Source: Bifidobacterium breve (GTDB lineage Bacteria; Actinomycetota; Actinomycetes; Nanopelagicales; Nanopelagicaceae). Taken from it: a stretch of 64,000 bases of DNA. The first letter of the stretch is position 1. Each line of letters begins with the position of its first letter. The notes beneath the pieces were generated by a model. It had not been told where the DNA came from. It saw only the letters and a list, made by a program, of their open reading frames with translations, and did no database searches. Positions 38,746 to 49,164 of the stretch are shown in pieces. Position numbers and translations under genes: made by a program. The stretch is taken from contig CAMAPO010000002.1 in assembly GCA_945860245.1 (NCBI GenBank), positions 80,288 to 144,287 of the forward strand, read 5' to 3'.

Positions 38746-39203
38746 TGGCAGGTAATGCACCGCAAATTTCGATTCCACAACTTCCGCACCTAAAGACAGT
38801 TGTTATATCCGCTGCGTGGCATCCCGAAATTTGCGATGCCCTTGTCTCCGGTGCGATACGAGGTTTCCAAGCGGCAGGAATTAGTAACCCAACAACTCGC
38901 ACAGTTGCAGGTTCCTTTGAACTTCCATTAGCAGCGCAATTGGCTTTCGATGAAGGTTTTGATCTTGCTGTGATCGTTGGCCTAGTACTTCGTGGTGAGA
39001 CCCCACACTTTGATTATGTCTGCCAGGGCGTTACTCAAGGAGTTATGGATGTCTCACTCAGTCGCTCAAAGCCAATTGGCTTTGGAGTATTAATGTGTGA
39101 CAACCTGGAGCAGGCAACTGCCCGCGCCGGTTTACCTGGCAGCACCGAAGATAAAGGCTATGACAGCGCACTTGCCGCACTTAGCGTGATAAATAAAGGT
39201 TAA
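38745..39203 (+). CDS. ribH: Lumazine synthase (riboflavin synthase beta)
   Basis: 152 residues. Condenses DHBP with the ribityl-pyrimidine. Seen: AAWHPEICDALVSGAIRG, VAGSFELPLAAQLAF, VIVGLVLRGETPHFDYVCQGVTQGV, FGVLMCDNLEQATARAG. Last gene of the riboflavin operon; mutM follows by three bases. Confidence 0.95.
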   Translation: MAGNAPQISIPQLPHLKTVVISAAWHPEICDALVSGAIRGFQAAGISNPTTRTVAGSFELPLAAQLAFDEGFDLAVIVGLVLRGETPHFDYVCQGVTQGVMDVSLSRSKPIGFGVLMCDNLEQATARAGLPGSTEDKGYDSALAALSVINKG

Positions 39204-39206
39204 GCA

Positions 39207-40046
39207 ATGCCGGAATTACCAGAAGTTGAAACGGTCAGGCGCGGCTTAGAAAAGTTGATCAAGGGTTATACGATCACCGCAGCGCACAACCTTCACCCGC
39301 GGGCGCTCAAGCCAGAATCTATTGCGCCGCTTAAATCTATAAATGGGGCAAAGTTTATCGATATTAAGCGCCGCGGTAAATTTCTCTGGTTTGTCTTAGA
39401 TCGCCCACAAGTATTAGTCGCGCACTTGGGGATGAGCGGACAGTTCTTGATCCATCAGAAAGATCGACCGGAAGCGAAGCACGTGCGAGCTAAATTCGAT
39501 CTTTCAAAGAATCTGCGTAAACGCGAACTCGTCTTTAACGATCAACGCACCTTTGGTTGGGTCTCGGTGGAAGAAGTTAGCAACGGTATTCCTACCTCTG
39601 CTCAGCACATCGCCACCGATCCATTTGATCCACTCTTTGATCGCGCTGAAACGATAAATAACTTTGCCAAGCGAAATATTCGCATCAAAACTGCGCTTCT
39701 AAATCAAGAGATCATGAGCGGGGTCGGAAATATCTATGCCGATGAAACGCTCTGGCGCGCCAAAGTTAATCCAGAGATTTCAACAGCTGATCTGAGTAAG
39801 AAGAAAATTGCCACGATAATCGATTTCGCTACAGAAGTAATGCAAGAAGCGATCGAAAAAGGCGGCACATCATTCGACGATCTGTACATAGATGTAAACG
39901 GCGAAAGCGGATTTTTCGAGCAATCACTTGCGGCATATGGCCGCACCAATGAGCCTTGCCCGCGATGTGGCGCACCTATCCGCCGCATCACCTTTGGTGC
40001 CCGTTCATCTCACTTCTGCCCAAGGTGCCAACGCACAGCAAGTTGA
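39207..40046 (+). CDS. mutM: Formamidopyrimidine-DNA glycosylase
   Basis: Removes oxidised purines such as 8-oxoguanine. 279 residues: N-terminal catalytic MPELPEVETVRRGL (Pro2 nucleophile after Met removal), VAHLGMSGQFL, MSGVGNIYADETLWRAKVNPE (helix-two-turn-helix) and the C-terminal zinc finger CPRCGAPIRRI..HFCPRCQ. Reads through from the riboflavin operon, so FMN may influence it; that link is inference. Confidence 0.96.
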   Translation: MPELPEVETVRRGLEKLIKGYTITAAHNLHPRALKPESIAPLKSINGAKFIDIKRRGKFLWFVLDRPQVLVAHLGMSGQFLIHQKDRPEAKHVRAKFDLSKNLRKRELVFNDQRTFGWVSVEEVSNGIPTSAQHIATDPFDPLFDRAETINNFAKRNIRIKTALLNQEIMSGVGNIYADETLWRAKVNPEISTADLSKKKIATIIDFATEVMQEAIEKGGTSFDDLYIDVNGESGFFEQSLAAYGRTNEPCPRCGAPIRRITFGARSSHFCPRCQRTAS

Positions 40047-40076
40047 GCACCTGGATCTAGCCTGTAATCTACGCTA

Positions 40077-42443
40077 ATGAGAATTCCACTTCGCAAAGTC
40101 GAAGCAGTATTTCTAGCACTGGCCACGTTAGCCGTTGGCTTTCCAAGTATCGCCAGTGCCGCCAATCCCGAGACCGTGAAGCTCACCGTTCACTACCAAC
40201 GCGTTGAGGCAGATTACGACTCTTGGAACCTGTGGCTTTGGAAGAATATGGCGACTGGATCTGATGTTGATATAAGTAAAACCGGAGTGCAATTCACCGG
40301 CGATGATGCATTCGGAAAGATTGCCACAGTTGAGATAACCGGCATGGATAAGTTCGATAATTTAGGAATTATCGTTCGTAAGGGTGAGTGGCTCTCTAAA
40401 GATGTTCCAGATGATCGATTTATAAGTAAATTCGGCACAAATGGAGTTACTGAAATTTGGTTACGTCAGAACGATCCGACTATTCACTACACACTTCCCA
40501 CAACAGCGGCTCCAACGGCACCCGACAATAAATTAGCAAAGCTTTATGATTCGGCAGAATTTGCCGCTAAGTACACTTACACCGGCAATGACCTTGGAAA
40601 CACTTATTCTGCAGCATCAACCAAGTTCCGAGTCTGGGCACCAACAGCGATTGCGGTAACCCTGGTTACTTATGCAAAGGCAGATTCACCTTTATCTTTA
40701 GCTGTTGAAACTAGAATGAAATCGGATGTAAATGGCACTTGGACTGCCACGCTCGCTGGCGACCAAGAGGGTTTGATCTATAACTACCGTGTCACCTTAG
40801 AAGGTCCCACAAATGAGGCAGTAGACCCTTATGTTCGTGCCACCACAATAAACGGAACACGCGGAGTCGTAGTTAATTTAGCAAAAACCAACCCCGCGGG
40901 ATGGAGCAAGTCCAAGCCGAAATTTAGCGGCAAAGCAACCGATGCCGTCATCTATGAACTTCATGTTCGCGATCTTTCAATGGATTCTTCCAGTGGAATA
41001 TCGGCAGCAAATAAAGGAAAGTTCCTCGCCTTCACTGAATTAAATACCAAGAGCGGTGGAGTGCTAACCGGCGTTTCAGCGATTAAAGATTTAGGCGTCA
41101 CGCACGTTGAACTATTGCCGATCTATGATTTTCAATCAGTCGATGAAGCCGCTCCAACATTTAACTGGGGATATGACCCACAAAATTACAACGTTCCTGA
41201 AGGTTCTTATAGTTCAGACCCAACAAAGCCAACTGAGCGAATTACAGAACTAAAGCGCGCCATTCAATCGATGCACTCAGTTGGTCTACGCGTGAATATG
41301 GACGTTGTTTACAACCACGTTTACAACGCCAGCACATTTAGCCAAAACTTGATCACTCCAGGGTACTTCTTCCGCACCGATGACAGTGGCGCTCTTACCA
41401 ACGGCAGTGGTTGCGGTAACGATGTCGCCACAGAGCGTCCAATGGTGCGCAAATTTATTGTGGAATCTGTGAAGTACTGGGCAAATGAATACAACCTTGA
41501 TGGCTTCCGCTTTGACTTGATGGGCCTAATGGATATCCAGACAATTAATGAAGTAACAGCTGCGCTAAAAGTGATTGACCCGACAATAATCGTTATTGGT
41601 GAAGGTTGGGAGATGGGCACCCTTGCCAAAGATCTTCGCGCCAGCCAGACAAATATTTCGAAGTTAAATAACGTTGCACATTTTAATGACCAGATCCGCG
41701 ATGGGCTAAAGGGATCAGTCTTTAAGGCATCCGATACAGGTTGGGCCACGGGAAAACTCAGCGCCGTGGGCGATATCAAACCAGGAATTGTTGGAAACAG
41801 CACTTACAACCCAATGTTTCTAAATGCATGGAGCACAACAGCGCCTACCCAGTCAGTTAACTACGTGGAATCACATGACAATTTAACTTTGGCAGATAAG
41901 TTAACCGCGAGCGTTAAAGGGATCTCTCCTACCGGCATCGCGCAATTAAGTCAGTTCGCTACATCTGTAGCCTTCTTATCTCAAGGAGTGCCATTTATGC
42001 AGGCAGGACAAGAGTTTCTACGTTCTAAAAATGGTGATGACAATAGTTATAAGTCAGATGACACGACTAATTCGCTCAAGTGGGGTACAAAACTTAAATA
42101 CAGCTCGACTGTCAATTATTACAAGGGCTTAATCGCACTGCGCGCGGCACACCCAGCGTTTCGTATAACAACCACTGCTGAGGTGAAGGCAAATATAAAA
42201 TTCCTCAATGGCTCCGATACTTTGATCGCATACTCAATCAATGGCAAAGCGGTCGGAGATAAAGCAAAGACGATCGTCGTAATTCACAATGCTGATACTG
42301 CTGGTGCTACTTTTACTCTTCCGAATTCAGGCAGTTGGAACATTCTCGCTAAGGGCTCTCTGATCGGTACGAAGACTCTTCAGGTTTTGAAATCTGGAAA
42401 AGTAGTTGTGCCAGCCCAATCAACAATGGTGCTAAAGCAATAA
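40077..42443 (+). CDS. Secreted type I pullulanase (CBM41-GH13)
   Basis: 788 residues, exported by a signal peptide ending ASAANP. An N-terminal CBM41 starch-binding domain (VHYQRVEADYDSWNLWLW), a CBM48-like domain (TKFRVWAPTAIAVTLVTY, DPYVRATTING), and a GH13 barrel: VVYNHVYN, nucleophile Asp480 in GFRFDLMG, acid Glu509 in VIGEGWEMG, Asp601 in ESHDNLTL. Opens alpha-1,6 branches of starch, glycogen or pullulan outside the cell. No cell-wall anchor motif. Confidence 0.9.
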   Translation: MRIPLRKVEAVFLALATLAVGFPSIASAANPETVKLTVHYQRVEADYDSWNLWLWKNMATGSDVDISKTGVQFTGDDAFGKIATVEITGMDKFDNLGIIVRKGEWLSKDVPDDRFISKFGTNGVTEIWLRQNDPTIHYTLPTTAAPTAPDNKLAKLYDSAEFAAKYTYTGNDLGNTYSAASTKFRVWAPTAIAVTLVTYAKADSPLSLAVETRMKSDVNGTWTATLAGDQEGLIYNYRVTLEGPTNEAVDPYVRATTINGTRGVVVNLAKTNPAGWSKSKPKFSGKATDAVIYELHVRDLSMDSSSGISAANKGKFLAFTELNTKSGGVLTGVSAIKDLGVTHVELLPIYDFQSVDEAAPTFNWGYDPQNYNVPEGSYSSDPTKPTERITELKRAIQSMHSVGLRVNMDVVYNHVYNASTFSQNLITPGYFFRTDDSGALTNGSGCGNDVATERPMVRKFIVESVKYWANEYNLDGFRFDLMGLMDIQTINEVTAALKVIDPTIIVIGEGWEMGTLAKDLRASQTNISKLNNVAHFNDQIRDGLKGSVFKASDTGWATGKLSAVGDIKPGIVGNSTYNPMFLNAWSTTAPTQSVNYVESHDNLTLADKLTASVKGISPTGIAQLSQFATSVAFLSQGVPFMQAGQEFLRSKNGDDNSYKSDDTTNSLKWGTKLKYSSTVNYYKGLIALRAAHPAFRITTTAEVKANIKFLNGSDTLIAYSINGKAVGDKAKTIVVIHNADTAGATFTLPNSGSWNILAKGSLIGTKTLQVLKSGKVVVPAQSTMVLKQ

Positions 42444-42462
42444 TTCTTTAAGCTGCGAAAAG

Positions 42463-43905
42463 TTAAGAATCTATCTGATCTTCTAAGAACTCGAGTATCT
42501 CTCGCTGTTCTATTCCTAAGAATCCATTCTGAGGTACAGCGGCGAGAAGGCTGGAATTTAGACGAGGCGTTGGTCTAATCATTGTGCCCCATTTGTTCTC
42601 TAATTCAGCTGGTGCCTGACGACAACAAGTAGCATCGGGACAGTAAGACTTGTATCGAGTAGTTGAGTCTCTTCCTCGAAAGTACTTTACTGAATCGAAA
42701 TTTGTGCCGACGCTAACCGAAAAATCGCCTTGGGCGCTGGATTGGATTCTTGATGTGCACCAATAGGTTCCCACTGGTTTGTCGGTGTATTGATGATAAG
42801 GAGTAAATCGATCTTTAACTGTGAAGACTTTGCGGGCGCTCCAGTTGCGGCAAACAATTTGACCTTCGACTGACCCAAAGACATCTGATGGAAACGCAAC
42901 ATTGTCATTCTCGTATGCCTTTGAAATAGCCCCACTTTCGTGGACTTTAAGAAAGTGCACCGGTAATTCAAGGTGGACAGTGGCTAAATTAGTAAATCGA
43001 TGGGCAGCATTTTCATAACTAACGCCAAAATAGTCGCGCAGGTCTTCAACAGATAATTCTCGCTTAACTTTTGCGTTCTGCAAGAATTCGACGGCATATG
43101 ATTCTGGCATAAGTAAAGCACCGGCTAAATAATTTGTCTGAACACGTTGTGATAGATACTCTTTATAATCGCGAGGTGAAGAGTGCTTGAGCACGTGTCC
43201 AGCAAGTGCTTGCAATAAAATAGTACGTGCATCGCGACCTTCTCGCCGCACTGGCAAGTAAATCTTCCCATTCTTTTCATCAGTAATTACACGTGTTGAA
43301 GCTGGTAAATCTTGAACGTAATGCAAAGTAAAACCTAATTTATTGGCAAGCTCGGCTGTTAGCCGCTCTGAAAGCGGACCAGAGCCATGATCAATTTTTG
43401 CTAGAAGCGTTCTCGCTTCTTCTTCTAAATGTGGAAAGTAATTATTAATCCTGCGCATTTCTTGGCGAAGTTCTAAATTCACACGACGCGCTTCTTCAGG
43501 CGTGGCTGATCGTTGCAAATGTAGCCTTTCAACTTCGCGCTGCAGTCCAAGGATGATTTCAATAATGTTGTTGCTAATCGTTTTTCCGATAAAAGCATCT
43601 GGCAAACCAAGAGATGAGTAAAGGCCACCACGTTGTGCGCGTTCAATTTCAAGTTCATTTGCAGTTCGCTCACTTAAAATTTCGGAATTTAGCAATTGGT
43701 TTAAAGAAACACCGAGCGCTTGTGCAATCTTCTGTAGTTGTTGAATCGGCGGAGTACGTTTTCCATTTTCAATCGCAGAAACTTGTGAGGGTGCTCGCTC
43801 GATTGCGCGCGCAAGAATTTCAAGATTCATTCCCTGCTTGGTTCGCAGCTCGCGAATCCGGCGCCCAACGATCAGCGGATCAAACTCTTTCTCTAGATTG
43901 CTCAT
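42463..43905 (-). CDS. ramB: RamB-like XRE regulator of the glyoxylate shunt
   Basis: 480 residues from ATG 43905; a longer frame upstream lacks support. Helix-turn-helix at 10-65 ([36 protein letters not shown]), a long helical linker, an IrrE/ImmA-type domain ([30 protein letters not shown]) in which the zinc site looks changed, and a cysteine-bearing C-terminal DUF2083 domain ([19 protein letters not shown]). This is the RamB/ScfR architecture; RamB controls acetate and glyoxylate-shunt genes and sits beside the isocitrate lyase gene, as here. Confidence 0.85.
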   Translation of the reverse strand: MSNLEKEFDPLIVGRRIRELRTKQGMNLEILARAIERAPSQVSAIENGKRTPPIQQLQKIAQALGVSLNQLLNSEILSERTANELEIERAQRGGLYSSLGLPDAFIGKTISNNIIEIILGLQREVERLHLQRSATPEEARRVNLELRQEMRRINNYFPHLEEEARTLLAKIDHGSGPLSERLTAELANKLGFTLHYVQDLPASTRVITDEKNGKIYLPVRREGRDARTILLQALAGHVLKHSSPRDYKEYLSQRVQTNYLAGALLMPESYAVEFLQNAKVKRELSVEDLRDYFGVSYENAAHRFTNLATVHLELPVHFLKVHESGAISKAYENDNVAFPSDVFGSVEGQIVCRNWSARKVFTVKDRFTPYHQYTDKPVGTYWCTSRIQSSAQGDFSVSVGTNFDSVKYFRGRDSTTRYKSYCPDATCCRQAPAELENKWGTMIRPTPRLNSSLLAAVPQNGFLGIEQREILEFLEDQIDS

Positions 43906-43950
43906 ATTTAATTCTTGCACTCGCAGCAGAATAGGGGAAGTTCTATTTTG

Positions 43951-43972
43951 CAGAAATATTGGATTATTTCTG
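43951..43972. promoter_or_regulatory. Inverted repeat between ramB and aceA, candidate operator
   Basis: CAGAAAT-8-ATTTCTG is a perfect seven-base inverted repeat in the 169-bp space that serves both genes. It touches the -35 region of a possible aceA promoter (-10 TATACA, 43994-43999). Candidate site for the adjacent RamB-like protein; inference. Confidence 0.45.
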
Positions 43973-44025
43973 TCAGAAAAGCCGTGCATTCCCTATACAA
44001 GTGCCCAATACTCAACTTATTGGAG

Positions 44026-44051
44026 CAAAGGGCGCAAAAACCCTTGTTTTT
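44026..44051 (+). terminator. Terminator-like hairpin in the aceA leader
   Basis: AAGGG (44028-44032) pairs with CCCTT (44041-44045) around an eight-base loop and is followed by GTTTTT. Short stem of five pairs; might attenuate transcription ahead of aceA or be chance. Confidence 0.3.
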
Positions 44052-44074
44052 CACGTCAACAGAAGGAGAACTCA

Positions 44075-45364
44075 ATGAAGAGTCAGATCGGGAGCAACAC
44101 CCAGCGCGCAGAAGAATTGCAGAAAGACTGGGATACCAATCCCCGTTGGGCGGGCATCAAGCGTGATTACACCGCTGCAGATGTGGTGCGCCTGCGCGGC
44201 TCGATCACTGAGGATTCAACCTTGGCTCGACGTGGGGCCGAGAATCTGTGGGATTTACTGCACACCGAGAAATGGGTCGCAGCCCTTGGCGCCCTCACCG
44301 GCAATCAAGCCGTTCAGCAGGTTAAGGCTGGCTTGAAGGCAATCTACCTTTCCGGCTGGCAGGTGGCAGGAGATGCCAACCTTTCAGGTCATACATATCC
44401 AGATCAAAGCTTGTATCCCGCAAATTCGGTTCCGGCTGTGGTGCGCAGAATTAATAACGCTTTGATGCGCGCTGATCAAGTAGAACGCGTTGAAGGTGCG
44501 GCAAGCATTGATTGGCTAGCACCCATTGTTGCCGATGCAGAAGCAGGTTTTGGCGGCCCCTTAAATGCATATGAATTGATGAAGTCAATGATTCAAGCAG
44601 GAGCCGCTGGAGTTCACTGGGAAGATCAACTCGCTTCCGAAAAGAAGTGTGGCCACCTAGGTGGCAAAGTTTTGATTCCTACACAACAACACGTTCGCAC
44701 GTTAAATGCAGCTCGACTTGCCGCAGATGTTGCAGGTGTTCCTACTCTAATTATCGCCCGCACCGATGCGCTCGCAGCCGATCTCATTACATCGGATATC
44801 GATTCTCGGGACGCACAGTATGCAACAGGTGAACGCACCAGCGAAGGTTTCTATCGAGTTAAGCCAGGCCTAGATGCAGTTATCACTCGCGGTTTAGCCT
44901 TCGCAGAATATTCAGATCTAATGTGGGTTGAAACTGGTGAGCCAAATATCGAACTTGCCCGTGATTTTGCCAACGCAATACACGCAAAGTATCCAGGGAA
45001 AATGTTGGCCTATAACTGCTCTCCATCATTTAACTGGAAGCGCCACCTTAGCGATGCGCAGATCGCAACTTTCCAAACTGATTTGGCAGCACTTGGCTAT
45101 AAATTCCAATTCATTACTCTGGCCGGTTTTCATGCTCTTAACCATTCAATGTTTACTCTTGCCAAAGGTTACAAATCTCGCGGTATGAGCGCATATGTCG
45201 AACTTCAAGAAGCCGAATTTGCTAGTGAAGCCGATGGATACACAGCAACGAAACATCAGCGAGAAGTTGGTACTGGTTACTTTGATGCAATCTCAACTGC
45301 GCTCAATCCAAATAGCGCTACCTTGGCTTTAGCCGGATCCACTGAAAACGAACAATTCCACTAA
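44075..45364 (+). CDS. aceA: Isocitrate lyase
   Basis: Cleaves isocitrate to succinate and glyoxylate, letting the cell grow on acetate or fatty acids. Start at ATG 44075 with AAGGAG six bases upstream gives 429 residues; a longer open frame upstream is not used. [19 protein letters not shown] [23 protein letters not shown], and the catalytic KKCGHLGGK with Cys192. aceB follows by 30 bases with its own ribosome site. Confidence 0.97.
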   Translation: MKSQIGSNTQRAEELQKDWDTNPRWAGIKRDYTAADVVRLRGSITEDSTLARRGAENLWDLLHTEKWVAALGALTGNQAVQQVKAGLKAIYLSGWQVAGDANLSGHTYPDQSLYPANSVPAVVRRINNALMRADQVERVEGAASIDWLAPIVADAEAGFGGPLNAYELMKSMIQAGAAGVHWEDQLASEKKCGHLGGKVLIPTQQHVRTLNAARLAADVAGVPTLIIARTDALAADLITSDIDSRDAQYATGERTSEGFYRVKPGLDAVITRGLAFAEYSDLMWVETGEPNIELARDFANAIHAKYPGKMLAYNCSPSFNWKRHLSDAQIATFQTDLAALGYKFQFITLAGFHALNHSMFTLAKGYKSRGMSAYVELQEAEFASEADGYTATKHQREVGTGYFDAISTALNPNSATLALAGSTENEQFH

Positions 45365-45394
45365 TTATTTACCAAAAAGCATAGGGAGAATTAA

Positions 45395-47017
45395 ATGTCA
45401 CATATTTCAATTGCCGGAAAGATGCATCCGCGCTTTAACGAGATCCTTACATCGGATGCGTTGGCATTTGTTACTGAGCTTCATGAACTCTTCTCAGGTA
45501 CTCGAAGTGACCTACTGGCTCACAGAATGGTCAACCGCACCCATTTTTCAAATGGTCGCCGGCCAACATTTCTAAAGTCAACGAGCCACATTCGCGAGGA
45601 TGCCAGCTGGTTTGTTGCAGGGCCAGGACCCGGGCTAGAAGATCGCAGAGTTGAAATCACAGGTCCAACTGATCCGAAGATGACTTGCAATGCCATGAAT
45701 TCAACCGCCAAGGTTTGGTTAGCGGATTTAGAAGATGCAACTAGTCCGACGTGGGAGAACATTATTGGGGGACAGATATCACTCTTTGATGCTATCCGTC
45801 GACAACTTACCTTTGATTCAGGGGAGAAAATTTACACAATCACTAACGAGAATGCACCAACAATTGTTATGCGCCCCCGCGGGTGGCATATGGTTGAAAA
45901 ACATCTTCTATTTGTGGATCAGGAAGATCGTGCACGTCCAGCCGTTGCAGGTTTAGTTGACTTCGGTCTCTACTTCTTCCATAACGCAAAAGAGTTAATT
46001 GCGCGTGGAGCAGGGCCATATTTTTACTTAGCAAAAATCGAATCTCATCTAGAAGCGGAGTTGTGGAATAACATCTTCACCTACGCTGAAGAGCGCCTAG
46101 AAATTCCATATGGCACCATCCGCGCAACCGTACTTATTGAAACAATTCCTGCAGCCTTTGAGATGGATGAAATCCTTTGGGAGCTACGCGATCACTGCGC
46201 TGGCTTAAATGCTGGCCGCTGGGATTACATCTTCTCGATCATTAAAAACTTTGCCGGATCTGGGAAGCAGTTCTTAACTCCAGATCGCGCACAGATCACT
46301 ATGACTGTTCCATTTATGCGCGCTTACACCGAGCTCTTGGTCTCAACCTGTCACAAGCGAAAAGCCCACGCCATTGGGGGAATGAGCGCATTCATCCCTA
46401 ATCGCCGGGATAAAGAAGTGACAGATCGCGCGCTACAAGCAGTGACGATCGATAAAGCACGTGAAGCAGCTGATGGTTTCGATGGAACTTGGGTGGCTCA
46501 CCCAGATTTAATTCCAATTGCTCAGGCAGAATTTGATGCAGTTCTAGGCACGCGGCCAAATCAGATTGAGCGTCTGCGTAATGATGTCCACGTAGTTCCA
46601 GATCAACTACTTGATATTCAATCTATCGGTGGGGATGTAACTGATGCCGGGCTTCGCACCAATGTTGCTGTTGGGCTTCTCTATATAGAATCCTGGCTGC
46701 GCGGAACGGGAGCCGCAGCAATCGATAACTTGATGGAAGATGTAGCAACTGCAGAAATTAGCCGATCTCAGATTTGGCAGTGGATTCGTTACGAGGTGGT
46801 TACTCGCGAGGGAACACACGTAACCCGCACTCTGGTTGAACAAATCATTTTTGACATCATCAACGGAATTGAGCGCAATAAAAATGATCGCTTTGAAGAT
46901 GCAGTCACGATCTTTCGCCAAATCTGTCTAGATGAAGATCACTTCCCGACCTTCTTGACCCTTTCGGCTTACTCACAATTCATGGTGAGCTCAGCACCTG
47001 GTGGCTCAATAAAGTAG
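45395..47017 (+). CDS. aceB: Malate synthase A
   Basis: Second glyoxylate-shunt enzyme: glyoxylate plus acetyl-CoA to malate. 540 residues, form A size. DLEDATSPTWENI, MRPRGWHMVEKH, YFYLAKIESHLEAELWN, GTIRATVLIETIPAAFEMDEILWELRDHCAGLNAGRWDYIFS and GGMSAFIP match the family. AGGGAG precedes the ATG. Cotranscribed with aceA by spacing. Confidence 0.96.
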   Translation: MSHISIAGKMHPRFNEILTSDALAFVTELHELFSGTRSDLLAHRMVNRTHFSNGRRPTFLKSTSHIREDASWFVAGPGPGLEDRRVEITGPTDPKMTCNAMNSTAKVWLADLEDATSPTWENIIGGQISLFDAIRRQLTFDSGEKIYTITNENAPTIVMRPRGWHMVEKHLLFVDQEDRARPAVAGLVDFGLYFFHNAKELIARGAGPYFYLAKIESHLEAELWNNIFTYAEERLEIPYGTIRATVLIETIPAAFEMDEILWELRDHCAGLNAGRWDYIFSIIKNFAGSGKQFLTPDRAQITMTVPFMRAYTELLVSTCHKRKAHAIGGMSAFIPNRRDKEVTDRALQAVTIDKAREAADGFDGTWVAHPDLIPIAQAEFDAVLGTRPNQIERLRNDVHVVPDQLLDIQSIGGDVTDAGLRTNVAVGLLYIESWLRGTGAAAIDNLMEDVATAEISRSQIWQWIRYEVVTREGTHVTRTLVEQIIFDIINGIERNKNDRFEDAVTIFRQICLDEDHFPTFLTLSAYSQFMVSSAPGGSIK

Positions 47018-47051
47018 AGAGCTCTGATAATCGTTGTTGCTTAGTTACAAA

Positions 47052-48182
47052 TCAGAACTTAATGGTTTGTAACTTTGCAAAACGCTCAGCCATTAATCGG
47101 TATCCTGCAGAATTTGGGTGCAACTTATCGGGCATTAGGTCTACATCGCCCTCGTTCATAAGTTCTAGACCATTCATGTAATGCAGGTTTTTATCTGCTC
47201 GCTTGGAAATGACCTCTTTAAGTATTTCCCTAATGCGAACAAGAGTGAGCACTCCAGCCGCCAATTCTGCAGGTCGCTCTTTCGCAAAGAGTGAATTTCC
47301 ATCAATCATGATTGGACCTGGAGTTGTTTCGTGAAATGGACACCAGATAGGCGAAATAATCAGTATTGGTGTGGTTGGGTGCTTTTCGCGGATGGTGTCA
47401 AGCAAACTATGAACTGCTGGAATAAAGGCTCTTTCGCGCATTGAATCAGCGTTTACTAGATTAATTCCTAATTTAAGTGAAATGAAGTCTGCCGGAGTGT
47501 TTGCTATTGAGCGCGCGGCAAAACCATCCAATTGGCATTCTCCAGCAAATCCAAAGTTGATAACGTCTAAATTCAACAGCTGCGCAGCGCGCACTGGCCA
47601 AATATCCATCGGCTTAACCGCCTCAACGCAATGGCTTATTGAACTTCCGTAATGCACCCATTTCTTTTTATCACTTGGTCGAGCTGGCAATATCTCTTTG
47701 GATGCGGTTAACTCCTTCAACTCAACAATTGCAGATGAAGGAAGCCAAATCTCGATGTCCTTCTCGTCGTTTCCGAGATTAGAAAAAGTGAGAAGATCTG
47801 GATCTCCAGGTTCGATTGTTTCTACGAATACAGCGGTAAGACCAGCAGTCAAGCGCAGCACATTTCCGTGATCTGCCGTCAGGGATTGAACTTCTTTTCC
47901 ATCAACAAGTAAATCAAATGCAGCAGGTCGCTTGTCCTCAGCAAGTCCTGTAATCACCATTTTTGAAACCAGCACCTTAAGAGTGATTTGATCCGCCGAT
48001 GTTTTAAAGCGAAGCCGTACCCCAGATGGAAATTTTAAGAATCGCTCGATACCAGCATCAGCAAATTGAATACGTGTCCAGTCGGGTAAGCGACGAGGAG
48101 TAACCCAACCATCGGCACCTTTGTCATATCCAAGTGCGCCTACGATCTCTATCTTTGAATCTAAGATTGGATAAGTAAACAT
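47052..48182 (-). CDS. SGNH/GDSL-type hydrolase
   Basis: 376 residues, no signal peptide. Residues 1-170 form a beta-rich N-terminal domain; the SGNH hydrolase follows: nucleophile Ser in WVHYGSSISHC, the Gly and Asn blocks (FGFAGECQLDGF, LKLGINLVNAD), and the Asp-His pair in MPDKLHPNSAGY. Probably a carbohydrate esterase or lipase that removes acyl groups; substrate unknown. GGAG lies before the ATG. It begins the accessory region, next to a sugar isomerase and an SDR gene. Confidence 0.75.
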   Translation of the reverse strand: MFTYPILDSKIEIVGALGYDKGADGWVTPRRLPDWTRIQFADAGIERFLKFPSGVRLRFKTSADQITLKVLVSKMVITGLAEDKRPAAFDLLVDGKEVQSLTADHGNVLRLTAGLTAVFVETIEPGDPDLLTFSNLGNDEKDIEIWLPSSAIVELKELTASKEILPARPSDKKKWVHYGSSISHCVEAVKPMDIWPVRAAQLLNLDVINFGFAGECQLDGFAARSIANTPADFISLKLGINLVNADSMRERAFIPAVHSLLDTIREKHPTTPILIISPIWCPFHETTPGPIMIDGNSLFAKERPAELAAGVLTLVRIREILKEVISKRADKNLHYMNGLELMNEGDVDLMPDKLHPNSAGYRLMAERFAKLQTIKF

Positions 48183-48297
48183 ATATCACTCCTCATTACT
48201 GGTCTGAAAATTATGGTTCTAAAAACTTCTGGCTTTAGTTTAGGTACCGAAACGTCCTGGGTGCAATGATCCGAACCAGGCAATATGTGCACTTCAC

Positions 48298-49164
48298 CTA
48301 GCGCGGTAAAAGATTTGCCCTTAAGTAATTAATCGCATGCTCTGCAACGCCAATCTCATCTAGCCCAGCGCCAAGATTTGAGAGCTCTATGGCAATAGGG
48401 CCATCAAATCCCCTTTGAATCAGGCGATTAATGCGTTTGGCTACATCGATTTTTCCAGCTCCAAAGTTGACCGTTGGCCACCATCCGATCGGTTCACCCG
48501 GTACGTTATCTGGCATTTGATCTAGCTCTTTTGCTTGAATCATAAAGATGCGTGAAGTATCAATATCTTCCATCAATTGATTTAATTCATCTCCAACTCG
48601 GAATGAATTACCGAAATCTAGACACAAGCCAAGATATTGATCATCAATACCATTAATTATTTCTAGCAAGACTGGAACGCTAAAGTCAGCGTGATTTTCA
48701 ACTGAGAGGCGCACTCCTAACTGGCGGGCGCGCTTGACCAGAACTTCTAGTTGATCTCCGATTCGCTCCATTCGAACACTTGGGGCTTCATCAAAGTTGA
48801 AGTGGTTACCAAAGACGATGCGCATTTGTTCTAACTCAAATTCGGCAGATCGTTCTAGCCATTCAGTTGCGCTCTTCAGGGCATCTTGATTCTTACCACC
48901 ATTAAAGCCATTTGGGTGCCCCCAAGTAAAGGCGAGGTAGTTTTTACTATCGCTCGTCCATCGCTTTATTTCGGCGTAGATTTCGCTATCGCTTAAATCT
49001 AGGTATGCAGTCTGGAGAGTAATCAGATCAAGATTGTGCGCTCGTGCAAAATCGATGAAATCTTTAGTTTGCCATTTGATTTCAGAAGGCACCTCCCATT
49101 TTGAGTTCTCACCAAAGAAGCGATGGAAGGAGAAACTATCGATGCCAAATCTGACATCAGTCAT
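48298..49164 (-). CDS. Sugar phosphate isomerase/epimerase-like TIM-barrel protein
   Basis: 288 residues of the xylose-isomerase-like superfamily (AP_endonuc_2). Metal-binding residues are in the expected places: Glu in LSVENHADF, His/Asp in LGLCLDFGN, FMIQAKELDQ and GPIAIELSNLG. Likely isomerises or epimerises a keto sugar or acts on a polyol/inositol derivative. It overlaps the upstream SDR gene by 4 bp, so the two make one unit. Confidence 0.75.
   Translation of the reverse strand: MTDVRFGIDSFSFHRFFGENSKWEVPSEIKWQTKDFIDFARAHNLDLITLQTAYLDLSDSEIYAEIKRWTSDSKNYLAFTWGHPNGFNGGKNQDALKSATEWLERSAEFELEQMRIVFGNHFNFDEAPSVRMERIGDQLEVLVKRARQLGVRLSVENHADFSVPVLLEIINGIDDQYLGLCLDFGNSFRVGDELNQLMEDIDTSRIFMIQAKELDQMPDNVPGEPIGWWPTVNFGAGKIDVAKRINRLIQRGFDGPIAIELSNLGAGLDEIGVAEHAINYLRANLLPR

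Noticed and set aside
48240..48262. LacI-type operator at TACCGAAACGTCC
   Set aside because: Only one half resembles a LacI-family site; no symmetric partner.
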